From NCBI RefSeq assembly GCF_023702225.1, contig NZ_JAMQCO010000001.1, positions 263,442 to 327,441 of the forward strand: a DNA stretch of 64,000 bases. Direction: 5' to 3'. The translations under genes were made by a program, and so were the position numbers. Position 1 is the first letter of the stretch; the number at the start of each line of letters is the position of its first letter. Under the pieces are notes generated by a model, which worked only from the letters and a program-made list of their open reading frames with translations, was not told where the DNA came from and did no database searches. This stretch comes from Aureimonas altamirensis (GTDB lineage Bacteria; Pseudomonadota; Alphaproteobacteria; Rhizobiales; Rhizobiaceae). Of this stretch, positions 44,103-55,135 are shown in pieces.

Positions 44103-45284
44103 ATGAGCGAAGGCTGGACACGCAGGAAACCGACTGCGCTCCTTGTCCTTGCCGATGGAACGGTGATCGAGGGGGAAGGCATCGGCGCCACCGGCGAGGC
44201 TTTGGGGGAAGTCTGCTTCAACACGGCCCTGACCGGCTACCAGGAAATCCTGACCGATCCGTCCTATGCCCGACAGATCGTGACATTCACCTTCCCGCAT
44301 ATCGGCAATGTCGGCGCCAACCACGAGGACCTCGAGGATCTCGTGCCCGAAAACGCCGTCGGCGCGGTGGGCGCCATTTTCCGGGCCACGGTGTCCGACC
44401 CGTCCAACTACCGCTCGGCCGAAGGCCTCGACGCCTGGCTCAAGGCGCGCGGCGTCGTCGCCATGTCGGGCGTCGACACGCGTGCCCTCACCGCGCTGAT
44501 TCGCGATAAGGGCATGCCCAACGGCATCGTCGCCCACCATCCGGACGGCGTCTTCGATATCCCCGCGCTGCAGCGGCAGGCCGCCGAATGGTCGGGCCTC
44601 GTCGGGCTGGATCTTGCCCGCGACGCCGCATCCGACCGCGCCGAAGTCTGGACCGAGGGCCCATGGGCCTGGGATTCGGGCTATGCAGCCAACCCCGACG
44701 CCGCATACACCGTCGTCGCCATCGACTACGGCGCCAAGCGCAACATCCTGCGCCTCATGTCGGGGCACGGCGCGCAGGTCGTCATCCTGCCGCCATCCGC
44801 AACGGCCGAGGAGGTGCTGGCCCACAAGCCGGACGGCATCTTCCTGTCCAACGGCCCGGGCGATCCGGCAGCCACGGCCGAATATGCCGCATCCACCATC
44901 CGGACGCTGGCCGATACGGGCATCCCGATGTTCGGGATCTGCCTCGGCCACCAGCTTCTCGCGCTGGCGCTCGGCGCCCGCACCGAAAAGATGCATCAGG
45001 GCCATCACGGCGCCAACCACCCGGTCAAGGACTTCACCACCGGAAAGGTGGAGATCGTGTCCATGAACCACGGCTTCGCGGTTGATCGCGGCTCGCTGCC
45101 CGGCAATGTCGAGGAGACGCATGTCTCGCTGTTCGACGGCAGCAATTGCGGCATCCGCCTCAAGGACCAGCCGGTCTTCTCCGTACAGCATCACCCGGAA
45201 GCCTCGCCCGGCCCGCAGGATTCGCACTACCTGTTCCAGCGCTTCTTCCACCTGATCGACGAGCATCGCCGCAAGGCTGCCTGA
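44103..45284 (+). CDS. carA: Carbamoyl-phosphate synthase small subunit
   Basis: Glutaminase subunit that feeds ammonia to CarB for arginine and pyrimidine synthesis. 393 residues. The N-terminal CPSase domain shows LADGTVIEGEGIGATGEALG and TGYQEILTDPSYARQIVTFT; the class I amidotransferase domain has the nucleophile in PMFGICLGHQLLALALG and the His/Glu pair in SVQHHPEASPGP. GGAAG precedes ATG 44103. carB follows 138 bases later. Confidence 0.97.
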   Translation: MSEGWTRRKPTALLVLADGTVIEGEGIGATGEALGEVCFNTALTGYQEILTDPSYARQIVTFTFPHIGNVGANHEDLEDLVPENAVGAVGAIFRATVSDPSNYRSAEGLDAWLKARGVVAMSGVDTRALTALIRDKGMPNGIVAHHPDGVFDIPALQRQAAEWSGLVGLDLARDAASDRAEVWTEGPWAWDSGYAANPDAAYTVVAIDYGAKRNILRLMSGHGAQVVILPPSATAEEVLAHKPDGIFLSNGPGDPAATAEYAASTIRTLADTGIPMFGICLGHQLLALALGARTEKMHQGHHGANHPVKDFTTGKVEIVSMNHGFAVDRGSLPGNVEETHVSLFDGSNCGIRLKDQPVFSVQHHPEASPGPQDSHYLFQRFFHLIDEHRRKAA

Positions 45285-45422
45285 GGAAAGGGGCGATTGC
45301 CCCTTCCTTCCACCGGCTGCCTCACCTATAAGGCGGGCTTAGCCAGACCTCAGAGATTTCCAGCACCCCGGCCGCATGCGGCGCGGGTGTCTTCGCGCAC
45401 GAACGAACGAGACGGATCGCAA

Positions 45423-48400
45423 ATGCCCAAACGCAACGATATCAAAACCATCCTCATCGTCGGCGCGGGTCCCATCATCATCGGGCAGGCATGCGAATTC
45501 GACTATTCCGGCACGCAGGCCTGCAAGGCCCTGCGCGAGGAAGGCTACCGGATCGTGCTGGTCAACTCGAACCCGGCGACGATCATGACCGATCCCGACC
45601 TCGCCGACGCCACCTATATCGAGCCGATCACGCCCGAAGTCGTCGCGCGCATCATCGCCAGGGAGCGGCCGGACGCCATCCTTCCGACGATGGGGGGCCA
45701 GACGGCGCTCAACACCGCCTTGTCGCTGAAGCGGATGGGCGTCCTCGAAAAATACGACGTCGAGATGATCGGGGCCGACGCCGCCGCCATCGACATGGCC
45801 GAGGACCGCGCCCTCTTCCGCGAGGCGATGGCCCGCATCGGCCTCGCCACGCCGCGCTCCTTCCTGGCCAACGCGACCGAGGCGAAGCACGCCGACCGCC
45901 TCGCCCACGAGGAGAAGCGCGGCGACATCATCCGCGACATCCCGGCCGGACCGGCGCGCGACAAGGCGCTGGCCGACCTGGAACTGCAATGGAACCTGTC
46001 GGAGACCGACCGCAAGCAGCGCTACATGGCGCGCGCCATGGGCGCCGCGGCCGAGGGGCTCGAGCATGTCGGCCTGCCGGCCATCATCCGCCCGTCCTTC
46101 ACCATGGGCGGCACCGGCGGCGGCATCGCCTATAACCGGTCGGAGTTCTTCGAGATCGTCGAGGGCGGCCTCGACGCCTCGCCGACGACCGAGGTGCTCA
46201 TCGAGGAATCGGTCCTCGGCTGGAAGGAATACGAGATGGAAGTCGTGCGCGACCGCGCCGACAACTGCATCATCGTCTGCTCCATCGAGAACATCGACCC
46301 GATGGGCGTGCATACGGGCGATTCGATCACCGTCGCGCCGGCGCTGACGCTGACCGACAAGGAATATCAGGTCATGCGCAACGCCTCCATCGCGGTGCTG
46401 CGCGAGATCGGCGTCGAGACCGGCGGCTCCAACGTGCAGTTCGCCGTCAACCCGGCCGATGGCCGGCTCGTCGTCATCGAGATGAACCCGCGCGTGTCGC
46501 GCTCCTCGGCGCTGGCATCCAAGGCCACCGGCTTCCCCATCGCCAAGGTCGCGGCGAAGCTGGCCGTCGGCTATACGCTCGACGAACTGAAGAACGACAT
46601 CACCGGCGGCGCGACGCCCGCCAGCTTCGAACCGACCATCGATTACGTCGTCACCAAGGTCCCGCGTTTCGCCTTCGAGAAATTCCCGGGCGCCGAACCT
46701 ACCCTGACGACCGCGATGAAGTCGGTGGGTGAGGTGATGGCCATCGGCCGGACCTTCTCCGAATCGCTGCAGAAGGCATTGCGCGGCCTCGAAACGGGCC
46801 TGGACGGGCTGGACGAGATCGAGATCCCCGGGCTCGGCGAGGGGGACGACACCAACGCCGTACTCGAGGCGCTCGGCCGGCCGACGCCGGATCGGCTGCG
46901 CATGGTGGCGCAGGCGTTGCGCATCGGCATGCCGAAGGCTCAGATCCATCAGGCCTGCAAGATCGACCCGTGGTTCCTGGACCGGCTGCAGGAGATCGTG
47001 GACATGGAAGCCCGCGTGCGCGAGCACGGATTGCCGCAGGACGCCGATAATCTGCGGATGCTGAAATCCATGGGCTTCTCCGATGCGCGCCTGGCCAGGC
47101 TGGCCGGCGCCGAGGAGGCCGGCGTGGCGGCGCTGCGCGCCGAGCTCGACGTGCGCCCCGTATTCAAGCGCATCGACACCTGCGCCGCGGAATTCGCGTC
47201 GCCAACGCCCTACATGTACTCGAGCTACGAGACGCCCTTCGCCGGCCAGCCCCGCTCGGAAGCCGAGGTTTCGGACAAGCGCAAGGTCGTCATCCTCGGC
47301 GGCGGCCCCAACCGCATCGGCCAGGGGATCGAGTTCGACTATTGCTGCTGCCACGCCGCCTTCGCCCTGAAGGACGCCGGCTTCGAATCGATCATGATCA
47401 ACTGCAACCCCGAAACCGTATCGACCGACTACGATACGTCGGACCGCCTGTATTTCGAGCCGCTGACGGCCGAGGACGTGCTGGAGATCCTGCATGTCGA
47501 GCAGGCGCGCGGCGAACTTGTGGGCGTCATCGTGCAGTTCGGCGGCCAGACGCCGCTCAAGCTCGCCAATGCGCTGGAAGCCGCCGGCATCCCGATCCTG
47601 GGAACATCGCCCGACGCGATCGACCTTGCCGAGGATCGGGACCGCTTCCAGAAACTTCTGCACAAGCTGAACCTGCGCCAGCCCAACAACGGCATCGCCC
47701 GCTCGGTCGAGGAGGCGCGCACCATCGTGGACCGGATCGGCTATCCGGTCGTCATCCGCCCCTCCTACGTGCTGGGCGGCCGCGCAATGGAGATCGTGCG
47801 CGGAGACGCGCAGTTCGAGCGCTACATGAAGGAAGCGGTCGTCGTTTCTGGCAAGTCCCCCGTGCTGATCGACTCCTACCTGTCCGACGCCATCGAGGTG
47901 GACGTCGACTGCCTTTGCGACGGACGGGCCACCTTCGTTGCGGGCATCATGGAACATATCGAGGAAGCCGGCATCCATTCGGGCGACTCGGCCTGCTCGC
48001 TGCCCGTCCACTCCCTGTCGAAGCCGGTAACGGACGAACTGGAGCGGCAGACGCAGGAGATGGCCCTCGCACTCGACGTCGGCGGCCTTATGAACGTGCA
48101 GTTCGCCATCAAGGGTGACGACATATACGTGCTGGAGGTCAATCCCCGCGCGTCGCGCACGGTGCCTTTCGTCGCCAAGACGATCGGAGCGCCGGTCGCC
48201 AAGATCGCCGCCCGCGTGATGGCCGGAGAGACGCTGGACGAGGCCTTCGCGGCCTATGGCGGCAAGCCGGACGTCAAGAACCTCAGGCACATCGCCGTCA
48301 AGGAAGCGGTCTTTCCCTTTGCCCGCTTCCCCGGAGTGGATACGCTTCTGGGACCGGAGATGCGCTCGACCGGCGAAGTCATGGGCCTCGACGTGGATTA

Positions 48401-48854
48401 CGCGCTGGCCTTCGCCAAGGCGCAGCTGGGCGCCGGCGTGGACCTGCCGCGGGACGGAACGGTATTCGTTTCGGTGCGCGACGGCGACAAGGATGCCGTC
48501 CTGGCGCCGGTGCGCCGGCTGGTGGAGCTCGGCTTCACCATATCGGCCACCAAGGGCACGCAGCTCTTCCTGGAAGAAAACGGCGTCCGGGCCGAGCGCG
48601 TCAACAAGGTGCTGGAAGGCCGCCCGCATATCGAGGACGCCATCCGCAACCGGCAGGTCCAGCTGGTCATGAACACCACCGAGGGCGCCAAGGCACTGTC
48701 GGACTCGCGCTCACTGCGCCGCGCGGCGCTGATGCACAAGGTGCCCTATTATACGACGCTTGCCGGGATGGTGGCCGCCGCCGAGGCGATCGCCGCGCTC
48801 AAGGCCGGCAACCTTGAAGTCCGTGCACTTCAGTCATACTTTCACTCCGCTTGA
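45423..48854 (+). CDS. carB: Carbamoyl-phosphate synthase large subunit
   Basis: Makes carbamoyl phosphate from bicarbonate, ammonia and two ATP. 1143 residues, longer than the 1073 of E. coli, which is usual in rhizobia: an insert of about 60 residues ([20 protein letters not shown] and following) interrupts the first half. Both ATP-grasp halves are present: [20 protein letters not shown] in the first, [20 protein letters not shown] in the second, each with an EMNPR or EVNPR line. The C-terminal allosteric MGS-like domain ends [20 protein letters not shown]. Confidence 0.98.
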   Translation: MPKRNDIKTILIVGAGPIIIGQACEFDYSGTQACKALREEGYRIVLVNSNPATIMTDPDLADATYIEPITPEVVARIIARERPDAILPTMGGQTALNTALSLKRMGVLEKYDVEMIGADAAAIDMAEDRALFREAMARIGLATPRSFLANATEAKHADRLAHEEKRGDIIRDIPAGPARDKALADLELQWNLSETDRKQRYMARAMGAAAEGLEHVGLPAIIRPSFTMGGTGGGIAYNRSEFFEIVEGGLDASPTTEVLIEESVLGWKEYEMEVVRDRADNCIIVCSIENIDPMGVHTGDSITVAPALTLTDKEYQVMRNASIAVLREIGVETGGSNVQFAVNPADGRLVVIEMNPRVSRSSALASKATGFPIAKVAAKLAVGYTLDELKNDITGGATPASFEPTIDYVVTKVPRFAFEKFPGAEPTLTTAMKSVGEVMAIGRTFSESLQKALRGLETGLDGLDEIEIPGLGEGDDTNAVLEALGRPTPDRLRMVAQALRIGMPKAQIHQACKIDPWFLDRLQEIVDMEARVREHGLPQDADNLRMLKSMGFSDARLARLAGAEEAGVAALRAELDVRPVFKRIDTCAAEFASPTPYMYSSYETPFAGQPRSEAEVSDKRKVVILGGGPNRIGQGIEFDYCCCHAAFALKDAGFESIMINCNPETVSTDYDTSDRLYFEPLTAEDVLEILHVEQARGELVGVIVQFGGQTPLKLANALEAAGIPILGTSPDAIDLAEDRDRFQKLLHKLNLRQPNNGIARSVEEARTIVDRIGYPVVIRPSYVLGGRAMEIVRGDAQFERYMKEAVVVSGKSPVLIDSYLSDAIEVDVDCLCDGRATFVAGIMEHIEEAGIHSGDSACSLPVHSLSKPVTDELERQTQEMALALDVGGLMNVQFAIKGDDIYVLEVNPRASRTVPFVAKTIGAPVAKIAARVMAGETLDEAFAAYGGKPDVKNLRHIAVKEAVFPFARFPGVDTLLGPEMRSTGEVMGLDVDYALAFAKAQLGAGVDLPRDGTVFVSVRDGDKDAVLAPVRRLVELGFTISATKGTQLFLEENGVRAERVNKVLEGRPHIEDAIRNRQVQLVMNTTEGAKALSDSRSLRRAALMHKVPYYTTLAGMVAAAEAIAALKAGNLEVRALQSYFHSA

Positions 48855-48907
48855 ACTTCGCCCCTCCGGGGTGTTTGATCGGTAGGTCAGAAGTGATTCT
48901 GTTGAGG

Positions 48908-48937
48908 CTGGCGCCCTCGGGCGCCGGTCTTTCTTTT
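48908..48937 (+). terminator. Intrinsic terminator after carB
   Basis: CTGGCGCC, loop, GGCGCCGG followed by TCTTTCTTTT. It lies 53 bases past the carB stop, before the greA ribosome-binding site. Confidence 0.85.
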
Positions 48938-48999
48938 AAATTCAGGTCGCGGATATGCGGGGGCGGAAGCGTCTCCCGCCGCGGGCAAGGAATGACGGC

Positions 49000-49473
49000 A
49001 TGGAAAAGGTTCCGATGACCACGGGCGGCTTCGAGGCTCTCAGGGAAGAGCTTCGCCGCCGGCAGCAGGAAGAGCGTCCCCGCATCATCACGGCGATCGC
49101 GGAAGCGCGCGCGCATGGCGATCTTTCCGAAAACGCGGAGTATCATTCCGCCAAGGAAGCCCAGAGCCTCAACGAAGGGCGGATCGCCGAGCTGGAAGAT
49201 CTGACGGCGCGCGCCGAAGTGATCGACGTGACGAAGCTTTCGGGCGACCGGGTCAAGTTCGGAGCGACGGTCAAGCTGGTGGACGAGGATACCGACGAGG
49301 AGAAGGTGTACCAGATCGTCGGCGAGCAGGAAGCCGACGTGAAGAACGGGCGCATCTCGATCTCCTCGCCCATCGCGCGCGCGCTCATCGGCAAGTCCGA
49401 GGGCGACACGGTGGAAGTGGCAGCCCCTGGCGGTGCGCGTTCCTATGAGGTGCTGGAGATTCGCTGGGCCTGA
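49000..49473 (+). CDS. greA: Transcription elongation factor GreA
   Basis: Rescues backtracked RNA polymerase by stimulating transcript cleavage. 157 residues starting [25 protein letters not shown] lies 9 bases before ATG 49000. The N-terminal coiled coil carries the acidic tip in [20 protein letters not shown]; the C-terminal FKBP-like domain ends [14 protein letters not shown]. The glycosyltransferase gene starts 3 bases after its stop, so the two may be co-transcribed. Confidence 0.97.
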   Translation: MEKVPMTTGGFEALREELRRRQQEERPRIITAIAEARAHGDLSENAEYHSAKEAQSLNEGRIAELEDLTARAEVIDVTKLSGDRVKFGATVKLVDEDTDEEKVYQIVGEQEADVKNGRISISSPIARALIGKSEGDTVEVAAPGGARSYEVLEIRWA

Positions 49474-49476
49474 TCC

Positions 49477-50526
49477 ATGCGGACGTCCGACATCCTCGTC
49501 ATCGCTCCTAACTTCAAGCGGCGGCTGTCGGGCGTCACCTCCACCATCATCCAGTTGGTGCCGCTGCAGGCGAAGTCCCTGCCCATCGTGGCCTTCGGCC
49601 CGGGCCTACCGAAGGCCCTGCCGAAGTTGCGGGGCCGGCAGCTTGCAGGCCTCTGGAAGCGGCCGCGCACCCGGCCCTTCCGCCTCTGGCACGCGCGCCG
49701 CAATGTGGAGATGCTGCCCGGCATCCTGATGCGCGATGTGCTGCGCATGCCGCTGAGGCTCGTGTTTACCTCGGCCTCGCAGCGACGGCATACGGCCTAT
49801 ACGCGCTGGCTGATCGGGCGCATGGACGCGGTGATCGCAACCAGCAGCCGCAGCGGCGCCTACCTTTCCGTTCCCCACAGCGTCGTGACGCATGGTATCG
49901 ACCTCGACCGGTTCCGCCCTGCCGGCGACGGCGAGGACATTCGCCACGCGCTTGGCCTTCCGGACCTGAAGACGGTGGGATGCTTCGGTCGTATCCGTCG
50001 CCAGAAGGGCAGCGATCTTTTCGTCGACGCCATGATCGCGCTCCTGCCGGACCGCCCCGGCTGGCAGGCCATCCTGTGCGGACGGGCAACGGCCGAGCAT
50101 GCCGGATTCGAAGCGGAATTGAAACGCAGGGTGGCCGCTGCCGGCCTGTCCGACCGTATCCTGTTTCTCGGCGAGTTCTCCGACGTCGCGCCCTATTATC
50201 GTGCGCTGGACTTGTTCGTGGCCCCGCAGCGCTGGGAGGGCTTCGGTCTTACGCCGCTGGAGGCGATGGCCAGCGGGGTGCCCGTGGTTGCCGCCGATGT
50301 GGGGGTATTTTCCGATGTCGTCGCGCCCGGCGCGGGCGAGATCGTCGCGCCGGACGAGCTTCGGGCATTGGTGGCGGCGACGGCGCGCTGGATGGATGAT
50401 GGCGACATGCGGGGGGCCGGCGCGAAGCGATCGCTGGAAACGGCCCGGCGCAACTTCCCGCTGGAACGCGAAGCGGCCGAGATCCGTGCCGTCTATGACC
50501 GGCTTTGGGATGTCGATGGGCCATAG
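49477..50526 (+). CDS. lpsB: GT4 glycosyltransferase, LPS-core mannosyltransferase type (LpsB/LpcC-like)
   Basis: 349 residues. The nucleotide-sugar half shows the GT4 pattern: VGCFGRIRRQKGSDLFVDAM, LFLGEFSDVAPYYRALDLFV and APQRWEGFGLTPLEAMASGV with the E-x7-E pair. The acceptor half starts ILVIAPNFKRRLSGVTSTII, as in rhizobial LpsB/LpcC enzymes that add a core mannose to LPS. The greA-lpsB neighbourhood fits S. meliloti as I remember it. The sugar specificity is inferred, so the symbol is less certain than the family. Its stop lies inside the first inverted repeat before the fic gene. Confidence 0.8.
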   Translation: MRTSDILVIAPNFKRRLSGVTSTIIQLVPLQAKSLPIVAFGPGLPKALPKLRGRQLAGLWKRPRTRPFRLWHARRNVEMLPGILMRDVLRMPLRLVFTSASQRRHTAYTRWLIGRMDAVIATSSRSGAYLSVPHSVVTHGIDLDRFRPAGDGEDIRHALGLPDLKTVGCFGRIRRQKGSDLFVDAMIALLPDRPGWQAILCGRATAEHAGFEAELKRRVAAAGLSDRILFLGEFSDVAPYYRALDLFVAPQRWEGFGLTPLEAMASGVPVVAADVGVFSDVVAPGAGEIVAPDELRALVAATARWMDDGDMRGAGAKRSLETARRNFPLEREAAEIRAVYDRLWDVDGP

Positions 50527-50546
50527 AGGGCCTTTCTATAGCCCAT
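50516..50546. promoter_or_regulatory. Inverted repeat A before the fic gene
   Basis: ATGGGC-c-ATAGA ... TTCTAT-a-GCCCAT: a 31-bp imperfect palindrome, 12 of 15 positions paired. It overlaps the last codons of the glycosyltransferase gene. It shares the CTATAG core with repeat B about 45 bases downstream. Confidence 0.6.
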
Positions 50547-50564
50547 CAACACATCTATATTCGA

Positions 50565-50588
50565 GCTATAGAGAACGGTTTCTATAGC
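50565..50588. promoter_or_regulatory. Inverted repeat B before the fic gene
   Basis: GCTATAGA, 8 bases, TCTATAGC: perfect 8-bp arms. It ends 2 bases before the fic ATG. The right arm with its flank, TTTCTATAGCCCAT, is identical at 50533-50546 and 50579-50592. Likely operator or translation-blocking hairpin. Confidence 0.65.
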
Positions 50589-50590
50589 CC

Positions 50591-51706
50591 ATGGCATGGA
50601 ATTGGACATTCGACGACTGGCCGGACTTCACCTTCGACGGTGAGGCCGTGCTTGCGCTCGAACGCACGTTCCTTATCGCGACCGGCGAGGTGGTCGGCAC
50701 CATCCGCCATATGGATGCCGAGGCCCGAGAGGAACTCCGGATCCAGATCCTGAGCGACGAGGCCATAACGACGTCCAGGATAGAAGGCGAGGTTCTCGAC
50801 CGGGCCAGTGTGCAATCCTCGCTCTGCCGGCAGTTCGGTCTTGCGACGCATGGACTATCGAGCGGCCGGAAGGAGCGTGGCATTGCGGAGATGATGGTGG
50901 ATGTCTACCGCTGCTTCGCCGCCCCCCTGGACGACGCCACCCTGTTTCGCTGGCATGGCATGATGCTGGCCGGCGCCCGCCACCTCGAGATCATCGGCGG
51001 CTACCGTACGCATGCCCAGCCGATACAGATCGTCTCGGGCTCGCTGGAGCGACCGAAGGTCCATTTCCAGGCCCCGCCTTCCGACCGCGTTCCCCGGGAG
51101 ATGGCCCGGTTCGTAAGATGGTTCAACGATACGGGCCCCCGCGGCCCGGCTGAAATGCCGGCACTGACGCGCGCGGCCCTATCGCATCTTTATTTCGAAA
51201 GCATCCATCCACTCGAAGACGGCAATGGCCGCATCGGGCGCGCGCTTGCCGAAAAGTCGCTTGCGCAGAGTATAGGCCATCCGAGCCTGATTGCCCTGTC
51301 CCAGACGATAGAGAGCAATCGGAAATCCTATTACGACAATCTCGAGCGGTATCAGCGCAGGCTCGATGTAACGGGGTGGCTCGTCTATTTTGGCCAGACG
51401 ATCCTTGACGCACAGAACGCGACGCTGCGGCGCATCGGCTTCATTTTAGAGAAAGCGCGCTTCCGGCAGGCGTTTGGCGACATGCTCAACGAACGCCAGC
51501 ACAAGGTGGTCGCCCGGATGTTCCGCGAGGGGCCGGATGGCTTCAAGGGCGGCATGAGCGCGGAGAAATACATCGCCATCACCCATGCATCCCGGTCGAC
51601 GGCCACGCGCGATCTGCAGGATCTGGTGAACAAGGGCGCAATGCGCCGGACCGGCGAACGCCGGTATGCGCGTTACACGCTCGCGGTCGATGCGCCGTCA
51701 GCTTGA
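50591..51706 (+). CDS. Fic-domain protein with N-terminal inhibitory motif and C-terminal HTH
   Basis: 371 residues. N-terminal DUF4172-type domain ([20 protein letters not shown]), with the class II inhibitory motif TSRIEG at residues 61-66. The Fic core has the flap region [15 protein letters not shown] and the active-site line H206[11 protein letters not shown]217, with all catalytic residues present, so it should transfer AMP (or a related group) once released from self-inhibition. The C-terminus ([37 protein letters not shown]) looks like a winged helix. No ribosome-binding site is obvious; two inverted repeats precede it. Target unknown. Its end overlaps convergent macB by 9 bases. Confidence 0.9.
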   Translation: MAWNWTFDDWPDFTFDGEAVLALERTFLIATGEVVGTIRHMDAEAREELRIQILSDEAITTSRIEGEVLDRASVQSSLCRQFGLATHGLSSGRKERGIAEMMVDVYRCFAAPLDDATLFRWHGMMLAGARHLEIIGGYRTHAQPIQIVSGSLERPKVHFQAPPSDRVPREMARFVRWFNDTGPRGPAEMPALTRAALSHLYFESIHPLEDGNGRIGRALAEKSLAQSIGHPSLIALSQTIESNRKSYYDNLERYQRRLDVTGWLVYFGQTILDAQNATLRRIGFILEKARFRQAFGDMLNERQHKVVARMFREGPDGFKGGMSAEKYIAITHASRSTATRDLQDLVNKGAMRRTGERRYARYTLAVDAPSA

Positions 51707-53674
51707 TAGCGCCGCGGCCGGGTCCATGGCGGCGGCCTTGCGGGCCGGCAGGTAGCCGAAGACGAGGCCCGACAGGAACGCCGAGGCGAAGGCCAGCGCG
51801 ATCGGTCCCGGCGAAATCACCGCCGATATGCCGAAGCGCTGGAGCGCCAGAGCGACGCCGACGCCGATCACGCAGCCAATTCCGCCGCCGATGGCCGAAA
51901 CCACCACGGCCTCGGTATTGAACTGCCGCAGGATATCGCCGCGCGATGCCCCCGTCGCCATGCGGATGCCGATTTCGCGCGTGCGCTCCGTCACGTTGAC
52001 CAGCATGATGTTCATGATGCCGATCCCGCCGACCAGCAGCGAGATGGCCGCGACGGAGCCGAGAAGGATCGTCATGGTCGAGGCGGTTTCGCTGACGGCC
52101 GTCAGCAGCGAGGCCATGTTGCGAATGGTCGTATCGCGGACGCGATGGCGCGTATCCAGCAGATCCTGGATGGCGGCCTGCGTTTCGTCGATACGGGCCG
52201 TATCCTCCACCACGACGGAGATGGAGCGCAGGTGCCGCTGGCCGAACAGGCGCAGCCCACCGGTGGACAACGGCACGAAGACGATATCGTCCTGGTCGCT
52301 GCCCATAGGGGACGCGCCCTTCTCGCTCATCGTCCCGACCACCAGGAAGGGGTTGGAGTTGACCAGGATATACTGGCCGACCGGATCCTGGCCCTGCGGG
52401 AAAAGGACCTCCGCGACGGTCCGGCCGAGCACGGCTACGGGCGCATAGCTGTCCTCGTCCTGCGGCATCACGAAGGTGCCGGTATCCACCGGCCAGTTCC
52501 GCGCCTCCGGAAAATCGGGCCATGTACCCGATGCCGTGGACTGATAGTCCACGCCGTTGGCGCGCAGCGTGACGCCGCCCTGTATCTCCGGCACCACGCG
52601 GGCGACGTTCGGCAGTTCGGCGATCGCGCGCGCGTCGTCCGGCACGAGCGTTGCCGTGACGCCGTCCGGCGTTCTCTGTCCAGGCGCCCCGGGGCGCACC
52701 AGCAACTGGTTGGAGCCCATGGCGCTGATGCGGTCCACGACATCCTGCCGCGATCCGTTGCCGATCGCCAGCATGACGATGACGGCGGCGACGCCGATCA
52801 TCATGCCGAGAAGTGTCAACAGCGTGCGCAGCGGTTTGGCGAACAGCGAGCGCATGGCCATGCGCGCAGCCTCGCCGAACCCCGAAAGGCCCCTTCCGCC
52901 ATGTGCCTGTGCATCCGGGAACGCTTCTGCCGCCTCGGCGGGTACGCGCCCGCTGTCGCTGACGATGCGCCCGTCGCTGATCTCGATCTGGCGCTCGGCC
53001 TCGTCGGCGACGCTCCTGTCATGGGTGATGACGACGATCGTGTGGCCGGCCGCATGCAGGCGGTGCAGGAGGGCCATCACGTCGCGCCCGGATGCGCTGT
53101 CGAGCGCGCCGGTCGGCTCGTCGGCCAGGATGATCGACCCGCCGTTCATCAGCGCCCTTGCAATGGATACGCGCTGCTGCTGGCCGCCGGATAGCTGGTT
53201 GGGACGGTGATCCAGCCGGTCGGCAAGCCCGAGCGCGGTCAGCAGCCCCTCGGCGCGGGCGGCGCGGGCCTCTGCCGCCATGCCCGAATAGATTCCCGGA
53301 AGCTCGACGTTCTCGACCGCGCTGGCCCCTGCGATCAGATGATAGCTCTGGAAGATGAAGCCGAATGTGTCGCGCCGCAAATCCGCCAGCGCATCCGCCG
53401 TCAGCGTCGCGACATCCCGCCCGCCGATCCGGTACTGCCCCAAGGTCGGCCTGTCGAGGCAGCCCAGTATGTTCATCAGGGTGGACTTGCCGCTGCCCGA
53501 TTGGCCCATGATGGCGACGAACTCGCCGGGCGCGATGTCCAGCGACACGTCCTTCAGCACCTCGACGGGCTCGCCGCCGCCGTCGAAGCGACGAACGATA
53601 TGCGAGAGCTCCAGACGCGCCGGCGACACCCGCGCCGTATGCGCGGCTTCCATTCTGGCGGTATGCAGGTTCAT
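51698..53674 (-). CDS. macB: MacB-like ABC transporter, ATPase-permease fusion
   Basis: Inner-membrane part of a MacAB-type efflux or export machine. 658 residues. ATPase: Walker [16 protein letters not shown], signature [15 protein letters not shown], Walker [13 protein letters not shown] and H-loop [10 protein letters not shown]. Then a first membrane segment ([20 protein letters not shown]), a periplasmic MacB_PCD domain and three C-terminal segments ([40 protein letters not shown] between them). An outer-membrane TolC is not encoded nearby. Follows macA by 14 bases. Confidence 0.94.
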   Translation of the reverse strand: MNLHTARMEAAHTARVSPARLELSHIVRRFDGGGEPVEVLKDVSLDIAPGEFVAIMGQSGSGKSTLMNILGCLDRPTLGQYRIGGRDVATLTADALADLRRDTFGFIFQSYHLIAGASAVENVELPGIYSGMAAEARAARAEGLLTALGLADRLDHRPNQLSGGQQQRVSIARALMNGGSIILADEPTGALDSASGRDVMALLHRLHAAGHTIVVITHDRSVADEAERQIEISDGRIVSDSGRVPAEAAEAFPDAQAHGGRGLSGFGEAARMAMRSLFAKPLRTLLTLLGMMIGVAAVIVMLAIGNGSRQDVVDRISAMGSNQLLVRPGAPGQRTPDGVTATLVPDDARAIAELPNVARVVPEIQGGVTLRANGVDYQSTASGTWPDFPEARNWPVDTGTFVMPQDEDSYAPVAVLGRTVAEVLFPQGQDPVGQYILVNSNPFLVVGTMSEKGASPMGSDQDDIVFVPLSTGGLRLFGQRHLRSISVVVEDTARIDETQAAIQDLLDTRHRVRDTTIRNMASLLTAVSETASTMTILLGSVAAISLLVGGIGIMNIMLVNVTERTREIGIRMATGASRGDILRQFNTEAVVVSAIGGGIGCVIGVGVALALQRFGISAVISPGPIALAFASAFLSGLVFGYLPARKAAAMDPAAALSS

Positions 53675-53688
53675 GACGCCGCTCCCGC

Positions 53689-54906
53689 TCAGAAGATCGG
53701 CGGGCCGCCGGGCCCGCGCCGCTGGGACTGGGATCGGGGCGCGCCCGGGGGGGCGCCGTCGCTCGACACCACCACCTCGTCGCCCTCGTCCAGGCCGGAG
53801 CGGATCTCGACCACGGCGCGCGTCGCCAGTCCGGTCTCCACCGCCCGCCGCTCCACGGTGCCGTCGCCCTGCCGCACCTGCACAACGCTGCCCTCGCGGC
53901 CGTTCCGGATGGCGGCGGCGGGCACGGTCAGCACGTCTTGCGCTTCGGCGACGACGAAGAAGGCCTGCGCCGTCATCGTTATCATCAGCCGCCCATCCGG
54001 ATTGGGGACATCGAAGAGCGCCTTGTAGAGGACGACGTTGTTTTCGACCTCCGGCGTCGGCTCGATCAACCGCAACGTGCCTTCCCAGCGCTTGTCGTCG
54101 CCACCCAGCGTGGTGAACCAGCCCTTCATGCCCGGCGTCAGCCGCGCGATGTCGGCCTCCGAAACCTTGGCCTCGACCGTCATGGTCGACAGGTCGGCTA
54201 CCGTAACGATCACCGGCGCGGTCTGCGTGGCGGCCAGCGTCTGTCCCTGCTCGGAGGTCTGGGAAACGACGGTTCCGGTCAGCGGCGAATAGATCTTCGT
54301 GTAACCGAGGTTCGTCTCGGCCCGCCGCAGGTCGGAGCGGCGCTCGCGCAACTGGGCGTCGAGGCTGTCGAGCGCCCCCTTCGCGGCGGCAACGGCGGCA
54401 ACGGCCGCGTCATAGTCGCTGGCGGCCGATGTGTTGGCGCGGCGCAGCGTCTCCTGCCGCGTCAAGGTCTGCCCCGCCAGAACGAGCTGCGCCTGCGCAT
54501 TGACCACCTGGGCTTCGAGGTTGGCGATCTGCGCCTGCGTCGCCTCCACCGTGTACTCGTAGATGGCGGGATCCATCTCGGCCAGAAGCTGGCCCTCCTC
54601 GACACGGTCGCCGACGGCCACGTGGACGGCCTTCAGCTGACCTGAAATCTGCGCGCCGACATCGACGGATCGGATCGGCGCGAGGACGCCCACCGCGGCA
54701 ACGGTATCTTCCACCGCACCGCGCGTGACGGGAGCGAAACGATAGACGGGCGCTGCATTACGCTCCTGCCCGAAGAACCAGATCGCCGCGGCGGCGGCCA
54801 GGCAGACGAAGGCGACGAGCGCCAGCCCGCGTCGGCGCCGGCCCGGCCGGGCGCGGCGCGGCCGCGTCGACTGTGGGAGATCGAGTGGATCGAGACGCTG
54901 CAACAT
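53689..54906 (-). CDS. macA: MacA-like periplasmic adaptor (membrane fusion) protein
   Basis: Bridges MacB to an outer-membrane TolC-type channel. 405 residues: one membrane anchor ([19 protein letters not shown] near residue 35), lipoyl halves ([40 protein letters not shown]), an alpha-helical hairpin between them ([20 protein letters not shown]), a beta-barrel and a Gly/Pro-rich tail. ATG 54906 chosen because GGGAAAAAG precedes it. Substrate unknown. Divergent from the autotransporter gene over 229 bases. Confidence 0.93.
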   Translation of the reverse strand: MLQRLDPLDLPQSTRPRRARPGRRRRGLALVAFVCLAAAAAIWFFGQERNAAPVYRFAPVTRGAVEDTVAAVGVLAPIRSVDVGAQISGQLKAVHVAVGDRVEEGQLLAEMDPAIYEYTVEATQAQIANLEAQVVNAQAQLVLAGQTLTRQETLRRANTSAASDYDAAVAAVAAAKGALDSLDAQLRERRSDLRRAETNLGYTKIYSPLTGTVVSQTSEQGQTLAATQTAPVIVTVADLSTMTVEAKVSEADIARLTPGMKGWFTTLGGDDKRWEGTLRLIEPTPEVENNVVLYKALFDVPNPDGRLMITMTAQAFFVVAEAQDVLTVPAAAIRNGREGSVVQVRQGDGTVERRAVETGLATRAVVEIRSGLDEGDEVVVSSDGAPPGAPRSQSQRRGPGGPPIF

Positions 54907-55024
54907 GACTTTTTCCCGGTGGAGGCTGTCCAGCCATCCCTTCCATTCCGTCATAGCAGGCGACGCGCCGCGAATCAGGTTTCAAAATGTGTCGACAGGT
55001 CGAGCGGCACCGTGGCGATTTTAC

Positions 55025-55044
55025 ATCGTTTCATCGGAAACGAT
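55025..55044. promoter_or_regulatory. Inverted repeat in the macA-autotransporter region
   Basis: ATCGTTTC, 4 bases, GAAACGAT: perfect 8-bp arms in a clearly AT-rich stretch (about 55010-55110). A smaller AACCG-T-CGGTT repeat lies near 55090. Either could be an operator for the divergent genes; no regulator gene is adjacent. Confidence 0.45.
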
Positions 55045-55135
55045 ATGGATCACGCATCATTTGATTGCTTCTACAATCATCCGATTTGTAACCGTCGGTT
55101 GTAATTTGTGGTATTGGCGAGGGGACGCGCAATCA

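Noticed and set aside
45339-48629. A 1096-codon open frame on the minus strand opposite carB
   Set aside because: Same kind of antisense shadow; carB on the plus strand shows both ATP-grasp halves.
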